A DNA stretch of 7,561 nt, taken from positions 1 to 7,561 of the forward strand of contig JBDSTZ010000446.1 of NCBI GenBank assembly GCA_039927975.1, in the 5' to 3' direction. The position numbers and the translations under genes are program-made. The notes beneath the pieces are model-generated. The model saw only the letters and a list, made by a program, of their open reading frames with translations, did no database searches and had not been told where the DNA came from. Origin of the DNA: JBDSTZ01 sp039927975 (GTDB lineage: Bacteria; Pseudomonadota; Gammaproteobacteria; Burkholderiales; Burkholderiaceae_D). Shown one piece after another: positions 1 through 7,195 of this stretch. Position 1 is the stretch's first letter; each line of letters starts with the position of its first letter.

Positions 1-561
1 GGTGCGCACCACCACGGCGGTGAGCGGAATGATCACCAGCGCCACCAGGGTCAGCTTCCAGTTCAGCCACAGCAGGCCGACCAGCAGGAACACCACCCGC
101 AGCGCGTCGCGCACAAAGGCCAGGAACACCGAGTTGATCATGTCGACCACCTGGCGCACGTCGCCGATGATGGTGTTGATGATCTTGCCGGTCGACTCGT
201 CGTGGAAGCGCGCCACCGGCAGGCGCAGCAGCTTGTCGAACATTTTGCCGCGCAGGTCGTTGAGCACGCGGCTCATGACCCAGTTGTTCAGATAGGCGGT
301 GGAAAAGGTAAACACGCCGCGCAGTATGAAGATCGACAGCAGCACAGCCGGGATCAGCCACAGGTTGAAGGCCACCTTGTTCGGCCCGAAGCCCTTGTCG
401 ACCACCAGTTCGAGCGCCTTGGCCAGCAGCGGCTCGGTGGCGGCGGTGCCGGCCATCGTCACCAGCGCGAGCGCGGCGCGGCCCCGATACGGCGCGACGA
501 TCGCCGCCAGGCGCCTGGCGACGTCGTTCTTGGCATGCTTGTCTTCGGCTGTCTTGTTCAT
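1..561 (-). CDS. msbA: Lipid A export ABC transporter MsbA, N-terminal part (3' end off the window)
   Basis: The reverse strand encodes 187 residues from an ATG at 561-559, open to the window edge. MsbA is a homodimeric inner-membrane ABC exporter that uses ATP to flip lipid A-core to the periplasmic leaflet. Only the transmembrane domain is present here; Walker A, the ABC signature and Walker B would lie beyond base 1 (family about 580 aa). Visible are a short cytoplasmic N-terminus, hydrophobic segments near residues 28-50, 67-85 and 144-186, and the stretch RLPVARFHDESTGKIINTI (113-131), a coupling-helix region typical of type IV ABC exporters. There is no good Shine-Dalgarno sequence before the ATG, but no other start codon lies in frame before an upstream stop, so the start is fairly firm. 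It diverges from the ligase gene. A generic ABC exporter is possible without the ATPase half, but the O-antigen neighbours favour MsbA. Confidence 0.85.
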   Translation of the reverse strand, partial: MNKTAEDKHAKNDVARRLAAIVAPYRGRAALALVTMAGTAATEPLLAKALELVVDKGFGPNKVAFNLWLIPAVLLSIFILRGVFTFSTAYLNNWVMSRVLNDLRGKMFDKLLRLPVARFHDESTGKIINTIIGDVRQVVDMINSVFLAFVRDALRVVFLLVGLLWLNWKLTLVALVIIPLTAVVVRT

Positions 562-624
562 TGGTTCAAACGGGTTAGTGAGCGAGTGAGCGGCGCGACG
601 GGCCCGGCCAGGTCGGTGTCAGCC

Positions 625-654
625 ATTATCGCTGATGACGGCGCGGGGCGCCAA
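625..654 (-). promoter_or_regulatory. Candidate sigma70 promoter for msbA
   Basis: On the minus strand, TTGGCG (654-649, 4/6 match to the -35 consensus) and GATAAT (630-625, 5/6 match to the -10) are separated by 18 bases. This would start transcription near 618 and give a leader of about 57 bases before the msbA ATG. A short inverted repeat (GGCGC-ggg-GCGCC, 640-652) overlaps the -35 element. Predicted from sequence only. Confidence 0.45.
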
Positions 655-655
655 T

Positions 656-748
656 CGGGCGCGCCCGCCAGCCATGCCTTGATGCCAAGCGCGCCGGCGC
701 TCGTGTAAAATACGGCCCTGTCTGTTCCCGCGCGATGGCGCCGGCGCC
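656..748. repeat. Three perfect GC-rich palindromes in the divergent intergenic region
   Basis: Perfect palindromes are CGGGCGCGCCCG (656-667), GCGCCGGCGC (691-700) and GGCGCCGGCGCC (737-748). The second sequence is repeated inside the third (738-747). They flank the TAAAAT element at 706-711 and sit just upstream of the msbA -35 candidate. They could be operator-like sites or leader hairpins, or only a by-product of high GC. No function is assigned. Confidence 0.4.
679..711 (+). promoter_or_regulatory. Weak candidate promoter for the ligase-GT2 operon
   Basis: A TAAAAT -10-like element (706-711) lies in GTAAAATAC (705-713). The nearest -35-like sequence is TTGATG (679-684), 21 bases upstream, which is longer than ideal; at 17 bases there is only TGCCAA. 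Transcription would start near 718, about 90 bases before the ATG at 808. The same nonamer occurs immediately before dnaE. Confidence 0.3.
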
Positions 749-807
749 GCCCCACTCCGCTCGCGCCGGCTCGGCCCTGTTTACTGCTCACGAGGCGTCC
801 TCCCACC

Positions 808-2055
808 ATGTTCGACCACCACCCCGAACCGCTCGGCAAACTCGAACGCCTGACCCAACACCTGTTTCTGCTGGCCCTGTTCAGCGTCTGCTTCTCCACC
901 GCCCTCACCAACCTGTTCGTCGGCTTGAGCTATATCAGCTTCGTCGGCGTGCTGGCGACCAGCGCCCCGGCCCGGCGCGCGGCCCGCTCGCTGCCGGGCA
1001 TGCTGGCGCTCGGCCTGCTGGCGCTGTTCATCGTCGGCGCCAGCTGGTCGGTCGGACCGCAGGCCGACATCCTGCTGGCGCTGAAAAAGTATTCGCGCCT
1101 GCTGGTTCTGCCGATCGGTATCACGCTGGCCCGCCGCGACGGCGCCATGGCCGACCGCGCGCTGCGCTACTTCCTGGCCGGCGCGGCGGTCCTCGCGCTG
1201 TCGAGCTACCTGGTGCGCTTCGGCCTCATGCCCACGTCCGAACGGGGCTGGTGGCGCGTCGGCGACAGCAGGGACGCCTTCGCGTTTCGCAACCATATCA
1301 CCATCGGCATCGTGCTCGGTTACGCGACCATGGTCTGCTTCCTGCTGGCCAGCTACGCAAAAACCGCCAGCGCGCGCCTGGCCGGCGTCGGCGCCGGCGT
1401 GCTGTTCGCCATTCCCATCCTGGTGCTTAACCAGGGCCGCACCGGCTATGTCGCCCTGTTCCTCGGGCTGGTCACGCTGTTCTTGTTGCGCGCCCGCCTG
1501 ACGCCGCTGCGCACAGCGGCGGGCCTCTGCGCAATCTGCCTGATGTTCGGCACCTTCTACGCCGCCTCGCCCAACTTCAAGTCGCGCACCGACGCCCTGA
1601 TTCACGATGTCAGCACTAACGACCAGCATTCGCCCAATGGCGTGCGCATGAGCTTTATGCAGACCGGCTTCGGCGCAGTGCTGTCGCACCCGCTGCTGGG
1701 CACCGGCACCGGGTCGTTCTCCGAGATCTACGCCCCCACTGCCGCCAAGGTCTGGGGCGCCGGCACCCTGATGGCGCTGGTGCGCCACCAGCCGCATAGC
1801 GAATTCCTGCTCGTCGCCGTCCAACTGGGCATGCTCGGCCTGGCGCTGTATGTCGGCATGCTGGTCACGCTCGGACGCAGCGCCCTCGGGCCGCGCACCT
1901 TCGCGCGCGACAACTGGGCGCTGTTGTGGATTATTTACGTGAGCACCTCCACCTTCAACAGCCTGCTGTGGGACACCACCGAAGCGCACTGGTTCCTGCT
2001 GCTGGCGGGCTGCCTGTACGTGCAGTGCCGCCAACAACCTCACCCCACGCCATGA
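808..2055 (+). CDS. O-antigen ligase/polymerase family membrane protein (WaaL/Wzy type)
   Basis: This 415-aa polytopic inner-membrane protein has about ten to twelve hydrophobic segments (for example 65-80, 119-137, 164-183, 190-208, 212-228, 236-252, 335-356, 394-405). The Wzy_C-type core is recognisable: NQGRTGY (208-214) with a conserved-type Arg211, then a large predicted periplasmic loop (about 252-335) containing GTGTGSF and ending in RHQPHSEFLL with His330. In WaaL-type ligases an Arg and a loop His of this kind are needed to transfer undecaprenyl-PP-linked O-antigen to lipid A-core; Wzy polymerases look similar, so the exact reaction is not settled. The ATG at 808 is the only early start in frame; a weak GAGG (792-795) lies 12 bases upstream. 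The stop overlaps the next gene as ATGA. Lying divergent from msbA and before a glycosyltransferase supports a role in LPS assembly. Confidence 0.85.
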   Translation: MFDHHPEPLGKLERLTQHLFLLALFSVCFSTALTNLFVGLSYISFVGVLATSAPARRAARSLPGMLALGLLALFIVGASWSVGPQADILLALKKYSRLLVLPIGITLARRDGAMADRALRYFLAGAAVLALSSYLVRFGLMPTSERGWWRVGDSRDAFAFRNHITIGIVLGYATMVCFLLASYAKTASARLAGVGAGVLFAIPILVLNQGRTGYVALFLGLVTLFLLRARLTPLRTAAGLCAICLMFGTFYAASPNFKSRTDALIHDVSTNDQHSPNGVRMSFMQTGFGAVLSHPLLGTGTGSFSEIYAPTAAKVWGAGTLMALVRHQPHSEFLLVAVQLGMLGLALYVGMLVTLGRSALGPRTFARDNWALLWIIYVSTSTFNSLLWDTTEAHWFLLLAGCLYVQCRQQPHPTP

Positions 2056-2879
2056 CAGCTCCCCACAAGATATCGGTGATCATCACCACCTACAACCGCC
2101 CCGATGCGCTCGAAGCGGTGGTGCGCGCCTGCTTCGACCAGTCCGACCGCGGCTTCGAAATCATCGTCACCGACGACGGCTCGGGCGAAGCCACGCGGGC
2201 CTGCATGGCGCGCCTGATGGCGGAATCACCCGTGCCGATACAGCATGTGTGGCAGGCCGACCAGGGCTTTCGCCTCAACCTGGCGCGCAACCGCGGCATC
2301 CTCGCCAGCAGCGGCGACTACATCCTGATTCTCGACGGCGACTGCATTCCGCAGCGCGACTACATCGCCCAGCACCGCCGGCTGGCCGAACCCGGCTTCA
2401 TGGTGACCGGCAGCCGCATCCTGCTCAGCCCCGGGTTCACCGCGCGCGCGCTGGCCGCACGCAGCGACCTGCACGCCCTCGGTGTGTCCGAGCTGCTGCG
2501 CCTGCGCACCGGCGGCGACATCAACAAGCTGCTGCAACTGCTGGTCAAGCTGCCCGATGTCGGGCGCCGCAAGGACCGCTTCACCTTCCGCCGCATCAAG
2601 GGCTGCAATATGGCGATGTGGCGCGCCGATATCGCGCGGGTGAACGGCTTCGACGCCAGTTTCACCGGCTGGGGCTACGACGACAGCGACATGACGCTGC
2701 GCCTGTTCAACGCCGGGGTGATGCGCAAGGATGGCGCCTTCGCCACCGAAGTGTTCCACCTGTGGCACCGCGAAGCGCCGCGCGATCAGGAGTCTGGCAA
2801 CAAGCAGATAGTGCTCGACCGGGTCGGCCGCAAGACCATCGCGCCGGTGCGCGGGCTCGATCAGACCGGTTCCGAGTAG
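2052..2879 (+). CDS. Family 2 glycosyltransferase with galactosyltransferase-like C-terminal motif
   Basis: A 275-aa cytoplasmic or membrane-associated GT-A enzyme. The N-terminus begins SVIITTYNRP (8-17), typical of GT2 nucleotide-sugar binding, followed by TDDGSG (40-45) and the metal-binding DGD (95-97). KGCNMAM (183-189) and FTGWGYDDSD (204-213) match the acceptor-side region seen in Glyco_transf_7C/chondroitin-synthase-like enzymes. It should transfer one sugar from a nucleotide sugar to LPS core or O-antigen; donor and acceptor cannot be read from the sequence. The ATG at 2052 shares ATGA with the ligase stop and has no Shine-Dalgarno of its own, so translation is probably coupled. An in-frame start at 1926 is rejected because it adds 42 residues, translated from within the ligase gene, ahead of the conserved N-terminus. 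The 3' end overlaps the convergent DUF707 gene by 19 bases. Confidence 0.88.
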   Translation: MTAPHKISVIITTYNRPDALEAVVRACFDQSDRGFEIIVTDDGSGEATRACMARLMAESPVPIQHVWQADQGFRLNLARNRGILASSGDYILILDGDCIPQRDYIAQHRRLAEPGFMVTGSRILLSPGFTARALAARSDLHALGVSELLRLRTGGDINKLLQLLVKLPDVGRRKDRFTFRRIKGCNMAMWRADIARVNGFDASFTGWGYDDSDMTLRLFNAGVMRKDGAFATEVFHLWHREAPRDQESGNKQIVLDRVGRKTIAPVRGLDQTGSE

Positions 2880-3679
2880 CGTGGCTCGAGCCCACGCGGC
2901 TGGAACCTGCGCTGCTGGAACTTGCGCTGCTGGTACACCAGCCAGCTCATGAACCTGGCCGGAAAGGCGTTTTTCAGGCTGCCGGTCTGGCGGATCTTGA
3001 ATTCCGCCAGACCGTAGGTGCTGCGCACAAAATCCTCTTCGGCCTTGGCAGTGGTGTCGAGTTTGTCGTACAGCTCGCCCTTGCCGACCGGGCGTCCATG
3101 GCGAACCTTGACGACATCGAACACGCTGATCTGGTCGGGCCCGAACTTGTCGAGCATCTGCTGGCCCCACAGCAGGTCGACGCCCCAGCCCGATTTGGTC
3201 ACCTTGAAAATCGGCAGCAGCGCTTGCAGCGCATCGCGCTTCATCAGGGGGCACATCAATTCCACGCTGCTCACGTAGCGGTGTCCGGACAGGGGTTGTG
3301 CGCGCAAGGCTTTCCAGCTCATGAAGGAGTCGCGCGTCAACGCCGGCTGCGCCAGGCGGACCGGCGCGCGCTCGAAACAGTCGAACAGGAAGTTGATGGC
3401 CTGCTTGTCGGTCTCGATATCGTCATCGATGAAATAGAAATTGTCGTACCGCGTCAGCAGGTCCGGCGCGGCGCGCTCGAACAGATCGGCGATCATCCAC
3501 CACTTGAAGTCGTTCAGCTGAAACGCGGTCAGCCCGGTGTGGCCGACATGCGGATCGCCCGGCATGTCGTGATAGCACAGCAGCACGACGTCGAAGTCGC
3601 GCTCGACGGTATCGGTCAGCCACGGGCTGCGCAGCGACTTGCGGCCGAACGGCATGACCACCAGGTTTTTCGACGCCAT
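2861..3679 (-). CDS. DUF707 family protein, possible GT-A-like glycosyltransferase
   Basis: A 272-aa soluble protein with no signal peptide or membrane helix. The family (DUF707, also found in plants) has no established function that I know of. Family-type features are FKWWMIADLF (58-67), YDNFYFIDDDIETD (78-91) with a DDD core, SGWGVDLLWG (163-172) and VFDVVKVRHGRPVG (186-199). An acidic DxD-like motif after a hydrophobic strand plus a downstream GWG-D motif resembles the GT-A layout and partly parallels the neighbouring GT2 enzyme; a sugar-transfer role is inference. The start lies 1 base after the dnaE stop with a GGAG 7 bases upstream, so it is probably transcribed with dnaE. The C-terminus is a basic tail with pentad repeats (QQRKF-QQRRF-QPRGL, 250-264). 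The gene ends inside the convergent glycosyltransferase gene. Confidence 0.85.
   Translation of the reverse strand: MASKNLVVMPFGRKSLRSPWLTDTVERDFDVVLLCYHDMPGDPHVGHTGLTAFQLNDFKWWMIADLFERAAPDLLTRYDNFYFIDDDIETDKQAINFLFDCFERAPVRLAQPALTRDSFMSWKALRAQPLSGHRYVSSVELMCPLMKRDALQALLPIFKVTKSGWGVDLLWGQQMLDKFGPDQISVFDVVKVRHGRPVGKGELYDKLDTTAKAEEDFVRSTYGLAEFKIRQTGSLKNAFPARFMSWLVYQQRKFQQRRFQPRGLEPRYSEPV
2899..2943 (-). repeat. 15-bp tandem repeat in the DUF707 3' end
   Basis: Units at 2899-2913 and 2914-2928 match at 14 of 15 positions, and a third decayed unit follows at 2929-2943. The period is a multiple of three, so it encodes in-frame pentads at residues 250-264 (QQRKF, QQRRF, QPRGL). Copy-number change would alter the tail length without a frameshift. 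Confidence 0.75.
2983..3014. repeat. Perfect 12-bp inverted repeat with 8-base loop at the convergent junction
   Basis: CGGTCTGGCGGA (2983-2994) and its exact reverse complement (3003-3014) enclose an 8-base loop. It lies inside the DUF707 coding sequence (codons for about residues 223-233) and 104 bases past the GT2 stop. Neither strand has a T-tract directly after the stem, so it is not a classical intrinsic terminator. It could protect or define the 3' end of the ligase-GT2 mRNA, or cause pausing in the dnaE-DUF707 mRNA. Confidence 0.7.
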
Positions 3680-3680
3680 C

Positions 3681-6600
3681 CTAGTACTCCACCGCGACTT
3701 CGCAGGCGCCCAGGCTCTGTTCGAGCGCCAGCTGCAGCGCGTCCGACGGCGCCACCTTCCACTGATCGCCCAGCTGCAGCGTGCAGCCGATGCCTTGCGG
3801 GCTGACGTTCAAGGTCACCGGCAAGCCGTCCGCATGGCGGTAAGGCTGCAGCACCTCGGCCATCTGGGCAGGGTTGACCGCGCGCGCCAGCGTCATCATC
3901 AGGCGGTGGCCGTACTGGATGCGGGCGGCGGCGATGTCGAAGACCTTCTCGGCCGTGATGCGCAGCCCGCCGTTGAAGCGGTCTTCCGACACCTTGCCGA
4001 CGACGAGCAGGAATTCGTCTTCCTTGAAGATGTTCTTGTTTTGCTCGAACACCTCGCTGTACACCGTCACTTCGAGCATCGCCGTCTTGTCGTCGAGCGA
4101 GACGATCAGGATGCGCCCGCGCTGGGTCATCTGGCTGCGCACCCCGGTGATCACGCCGCACAGCATGCGCTCGTCGCGCGAGGGGCTCAGGTCCGACAGC
4201 TTGGTGCGGGCGAAGCGCCGCACTTCCTTGGCGTAGATGTCGAACATGTGGCCCGACAGGTAGAAGCCGAGGGCGATTTTTTCTTCCGACAGCTTCTGCT
4301 TGGGACTCCAGGGCGCGGCCTTGACGTAGTCGGGCGGCGCCACCAGGTCGCTGTCGTCGCCGCCAAACAGGCTGACCTGGTTGATCGAGGCGGCCGCCTG
4401 GTCGGCGCATTCGACCGCGAACCCGACCGAGGCGAGCAGGATGCCGCGGTCGACCTTGAAGCAGTCCATCGCGCCGGCGCGGATCAAAGACTCGATCGTG
4501 CGGCGGTTGATCTGGCGGCGGTCGACCCGCTTGCAGAAGTCGAACAGGCTGGTGAACTGGCCGCCGCTCTCGCGCGCGGCGATGATGGCCTCGATCGCCG
4601 ACTGGCCCGAGCCCTTGACGGCGCCCAGGCCGTAGCGAATGTTGGTGACGCGCTTGCCCGTTACCGACGGTGGCGGGCCTTCCGGCGTGAAGCGGTAGTC
4701 GGAGTAGTTGATATCGGGCGGCAGCAGGGTCAGGCCGCAGACATCCTTCGCGTCCTCGACCAGGATCTTGATCTTGTCGGTGTCGTCCATCGCCAGCGAC
4801 AAGTTGGCGGCCATGAAGGCGGCGGTGTGGTGCGCCTTCAGGTAGGCGGTATGGTAGGACAGCAGCGCGTAGGCGGCGGCGTGCGACTTGTTGAAGCCGT
4901 AGCCGGCGAACTTCTCCATCAAGTCGAAGATCTCGTCGGCCTTTTCGGCCGACAGGCCATCCTTGGCGGCGCCGGCGCGGAAGATCTCGCGGTGCTCGGC
5001 CATCTCCTCGGCCTTCTTCTTGCCCATCGCGCGGCGCAGCATGTCGGCGCCGCCCAGCGAGTAGCCGCCCACGATCTGCGCCATCTGCATCACCTGCTCC
5101 TGGTAGACCATGATGCCGTAGGTCTCGGACAGAATGACTTCGGTGCGCGGATCGGGATAGTCGAACTTCTCGCCGTGCTTGCGCTTGCAGAAATCGGGAA
5201 TCAAGTCCATCGGACCCGGACGGTACAGCGCGACGAGCGCGATGATGTCCTCGAAGCGGTCGGGCCGGGCGTCCTTGAGCATGCCCTGCATGCCGCGCGA
5301 CTCCAGCTGGAAAATGGCGACCGTCTTGGCCTTGGTCAGCAAGTCGTAGGAGGCGCGGTCGTTGAGCGGCAGCTTGGCCAGGTCGAAGTCGGCGTTGGCC
5401 GGGTCGAGCTGCTTGATGTAGCGTACCGCGCGGTCGAGGATGGTGAGGGTGGTCAGGCCCAAAAAGTCGAACTTGACCAGGCCGACCGCTTCGACGTCGT
5501 CCTTGTCGTACTGCGACACCACGCCCGAATCGCCGCCCTGGGTGTACAGCGGGCAGAAGTCGGTCAGCTTGCCGGGGGCGATCAGCACGCCGCCGGCGTG
5601 CATGCCGATGTTGCGGGCGATGCCTTCGACCTGTTGCGCCAGGTCGAGCAGCTGCTTGACCTCGTCCTCGTTCTCGAGCCGCTCGGCCAGCAGCGGTTCT
5701 TCGGCGATGGCGTCGGCGATGGTGACGGGCTTACCCGGCTTGAAGGGAATCAGCTTGGAGATGCCGTCGCAGAAGTTGTAGCCGAAGTCGAGCACCCGGC
5801 CGACGTCGCGGATCGCGCCCTTGGCGGCCATGGTACCGAAGGTGGCGATCTGCGACACCGCCTCCTTGCCGTACAGGTCCTTGACGTGCTGGATGACGCG
5901 ATCGCGCCCTTCCTGGCAGAAGTCGATGTCGAAGTCGGGCATCGAGACGCGTTCGGGATTGAGGAAGCGCTCGAACAGCAGGTTGTACTGCAAGGGATCG
6001 AGGTCGGTGATCAGCAGCGAATAGGCCACCAGCGAGCCGGCGCCGGAACCGCGGCCCGGCCCCACCGGGACGCCATTTTCCTTGGCCCACTTGATGAATT
6101 CGGCCACGATCAGGAAGTAGCCGGGGAATTTCATGTTGCAGATGGTGTCGGTCTCGAACTTGAGGCGCGCTTCGTAGCGCGGCCGCTCGGCTTCGCGCTT
6201 GACCGGATCGGGGTACAGCTCGATCAGGCGCTGTTCGAGGCCGGCCTGCGATTCGGCCACCAGGAACTGGTCGATCGTCATGCCCGGCGGGGTCGGGAAG
6301 TTCGGCAGTTGCGGCTTGCCCAGGGTGAGCACGACGTTGCAGCGGCGGGCGATTTCGACCGAGTTTTGCAGCGCGCCCGGCAGGTCGGCGAACAGCGCCG
6401 CCATCTCGTCCTGGGTCTTGAAGCACATCTCCTCGTTGAAGCGCTTGACCCGCTTGGCGTTGGCCAGCATCTCGCCCTCGGCGATACAGGTGCGCGCCTC
6501 GTGGGCGATGAATTCGTCCTTCGAGATGAACTGCACCGGGTGGGTCGCCACCACCGGCAGGCCGAGCTTGGCCGCCAGCGCCACCGCGTGGCGCAGTAGG

Positions 6601-7178
6601 GCTTCGCCGTTGGCCTGGCCGGCACGCTGGATCTCGATGTAAAAGTGGCCGGGGAACAGGGTGGCCCAGCGCTGCGCGCAGCGTTCGGCCAGCGCCAGGT
6701 TGCCGTTTTCGATCGCCTGGCCGACATCGCCGAACTGCGCACCCGACAGCACGATGAGGCCATTGGCCTGGTCGACGTCCGGCTGCAGGGTCGAGCTGGA
6801 AGTGGCCAGCGCTTCGAGCCATTCGACGCGGATTTCGGCGCGGCCCTTGTTCTGGTTCTCGAGCCAGGCGCGCGAGAGCAGTTCGCACAGCTGCAGGTAG
6901 CCGGTGTAGTTTTTGGCAAGCAGCAGCAGGCGCGAAGGCCGATCGCGGCTGTCGTCGTTGGTGATCCAGGCGTCGACGCCGATCACCGGCTTGATACCCT
7001 TGCCGCGCGCGGTCTTGTAGAACTTGACCATGCCGAACAGGTTGGCCAGGTCGGTGATCGCGAGCGCCGCCTGACTGTCTTTTGCAGCGGCCTTGACGAC
7101 GTCGTCGATGTGGACCAGGCCGTCGGCAATGGAGAACTCGGAATGGAGGCGGAGGTGGACGAATTGCGGAGAAGTCAT
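3681..7178 (-). CDS. dnaE: DNA polymerase III alpha subunit, full length
   Basis: At 1165 aa this is close to E. coli DnaE (1160 aa) and appears intact. It is the catalytic 5'-3' polymerase of the replicative holoenzyme. In order: an N-terminal PHP domain starting FVHLRLHSEFS (6-16), which has HLR rather than the metal-binding HLH and so looks inactive as in E. coli; GPGRGSGAGSL (373-383) in the polymerase core; PDFDIDF (414-420), where D415 and D417 correspond to catalytic D401/D403; KFDFLGL (569-575), with D571 matching D555; a helix-hairpin-helix near 888-905; an internal clamp-binding motif QVSLFG (934-939); an OB-fold near 1003-1085; and a C-terminal tau-binding region. The ATG at 7178 gives the standard N-terminus but has no Shine-Dalgarno and directly abuts a hairpin. 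DUF707 follows after 1 base. This is the essential DnaE1 type, not the shorter mutagenesis-type DnaE2 (ImuC). Confidence 0.98.
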   Translation of the reverse strand: MTSPQFVHLRLHSEFSIADGLVHIDDVVKAAAKDSQAALAITDLANLFGMVKFYKTARGKGIKPVIGVDAWITNDDSRDRPSRLLLLAKNYTGYLQLCELLSRAWLENQNKGRAEIRVEWLEALATSSSTLQPDVDQANGLIVLSGAQFGDVGQAIENGNLALAERCAQRWATLFPGHFYIEIQRAGQANGEALLRHAVALAAKLGLPVVATHPVQFISKDEFIAHEARTCIAEGEMLANAKRVKRFNEEMCFKTQDEMAALFADLPGALQNSVEIARRCNVVLTLGKPQLPNFPTPPGMTIDQFLVAESQAGLEQRLIELYPDPVKREAERPRYEARLKFETDTICNMKFPGYFLIVAEFIKWAKENGVPVGPGRGSGAGSLVAYSLLITDLDPLQYNLLFERFLNPERVSMPDFDIDFCQEGRDRVIQHVKDLYGKEAVSQIATFGTMAAKGAIRDVGRVLDFGYNFCDGISKLIPFKPGKPVTIADAIAEEPLLAERLENEDEVKQLLDLAQQVEGIARNIGMHAGGVLIAPGKLTDFCPLYTQGGDSGVVSQYDKDDVEAVGLVKFDFLGLTTLTILDRAVRYIKQLDPANADFDLAKLPLNDRASYDLLTKAKTVAIFQLESRGMQGMLKDARPDRFEDIIALVALYRPGPMDLIPDFCKRKHGEKFDYPDPRTEVILSETYGIMVYQEQVMQMAQIVGGYSLGGADMLRRAMGKKKAEEMAEHREIFRAGAAKDGLSAEKADEIFDLMEKFAGYGFNKSHAAAYALLSYHTAYLKAHHTAAFMAANLSLAMDDTDKIKILVEDAKDVCGLTLLPPDINYSDYRFTPEGPPPSVTGKRVTNIRYGLGAVKGSGQSAIEAIIAARESGGQFTSLFDFCKRVDRRQINRRTIESLIRAGAMDCFKVDRGILLASVGFAVECADQAAASINQVSLFGGDDSDLVAPPDYVKAAPWSPKQKLSEEKIALGFYLSGHMFDIYAKEVRRFARTKLSDLSPSRDERMLCGVITGVRSQMTQRGRILIVSLDDKTAMLEVTVYSEVFEQNKNIFKEDEFLLVVGKVSEDRFNGGLRITAEKVFDIAAARIQYGHRLMMTLARAVNPAQMAEVLQPYRHADGLPVTLNVSPQGIGCTLQLGDQWKVAPSDALQLALEQSLGACEVAVEY
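3687..3690 (-). promoter_or_regulatory. Ribosome binding site of the DUF707 gene
   Basis: GGAG on the minus strand, 7 bases before the ATG at 3679, lies within the last codons of dnaE. It supports this start and suggests independent or coupled re-initiation after the dnaE TAG (3683-3681). Confidence 0.65.
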
Positions 7179-7195
7179 GCGGGTATTTTACCCGC
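7179..7195 (-). promoter_or_regulatory. Hairpin and TAAAAT -10-like element abutting the dnaE start
   Basis: A perfect 7-bp inverted repeat with a 3-base loop (minus strand GCGGGTA-AAA-TACCCGC) ends exactly one base before the dnaE ATG. It contains TAAAAT (7190-7185). As a -10 element this would start transcription at about 7179-7177, giving a leaderless or nearly leaderless dnaE mRNA; no good -35 lies 16-18 bases upstream (TCGCCG at 17). If transcription starts further upstream, the hairpin would sit against the start codon. Which is correct cannot be decided from sequence. Confidence 0.4.

Noticed and set aside
558..626. A 22-residue leader frame (MADTDLAG...) ending in an ATGA overlap with the msbA start
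   Set aside because: It has no ribosome-binding site and its ATG overlaps the best msbA -10 element, so it would not be in that transcript. Evidence is too weak to call a gene.
781..2043. A 420-codon open frame on the minus strand, antisense to the ligase gene
   Set aside because: Its low-complexity Q/A/G/R-rich product has no recognisable domain, while the plus strand encodes a coherent membrane protein with ligase-family motifs.
1926..2051. An upstream in-frame start that would extend the GT2 protein by 42 residues
   Set aside because: The extension lies wholly inside the ligase gene and precedes the canonical GT2 N-terminus; the ATGA start at 2052 fits translational coupling.
2958..2974. 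Possible intrinsic terminator for the ligase-GT2 operon (GCC...GGC stem then five T)
   Set aside because: The stem is only about 3 bp and the T-run is short, so it does not meet the usual pattern.
3639..6599. A 986-codon open frame on the plus strand, antisense to dnaE
   Set aside because: It mirrors the dnaE codon pattern in GC-rich DNA, its composition is dominated by repeats of V, L, G, D, R and Q without domain motifs, and the opposite strand is an unmistakable full-length DnaE.
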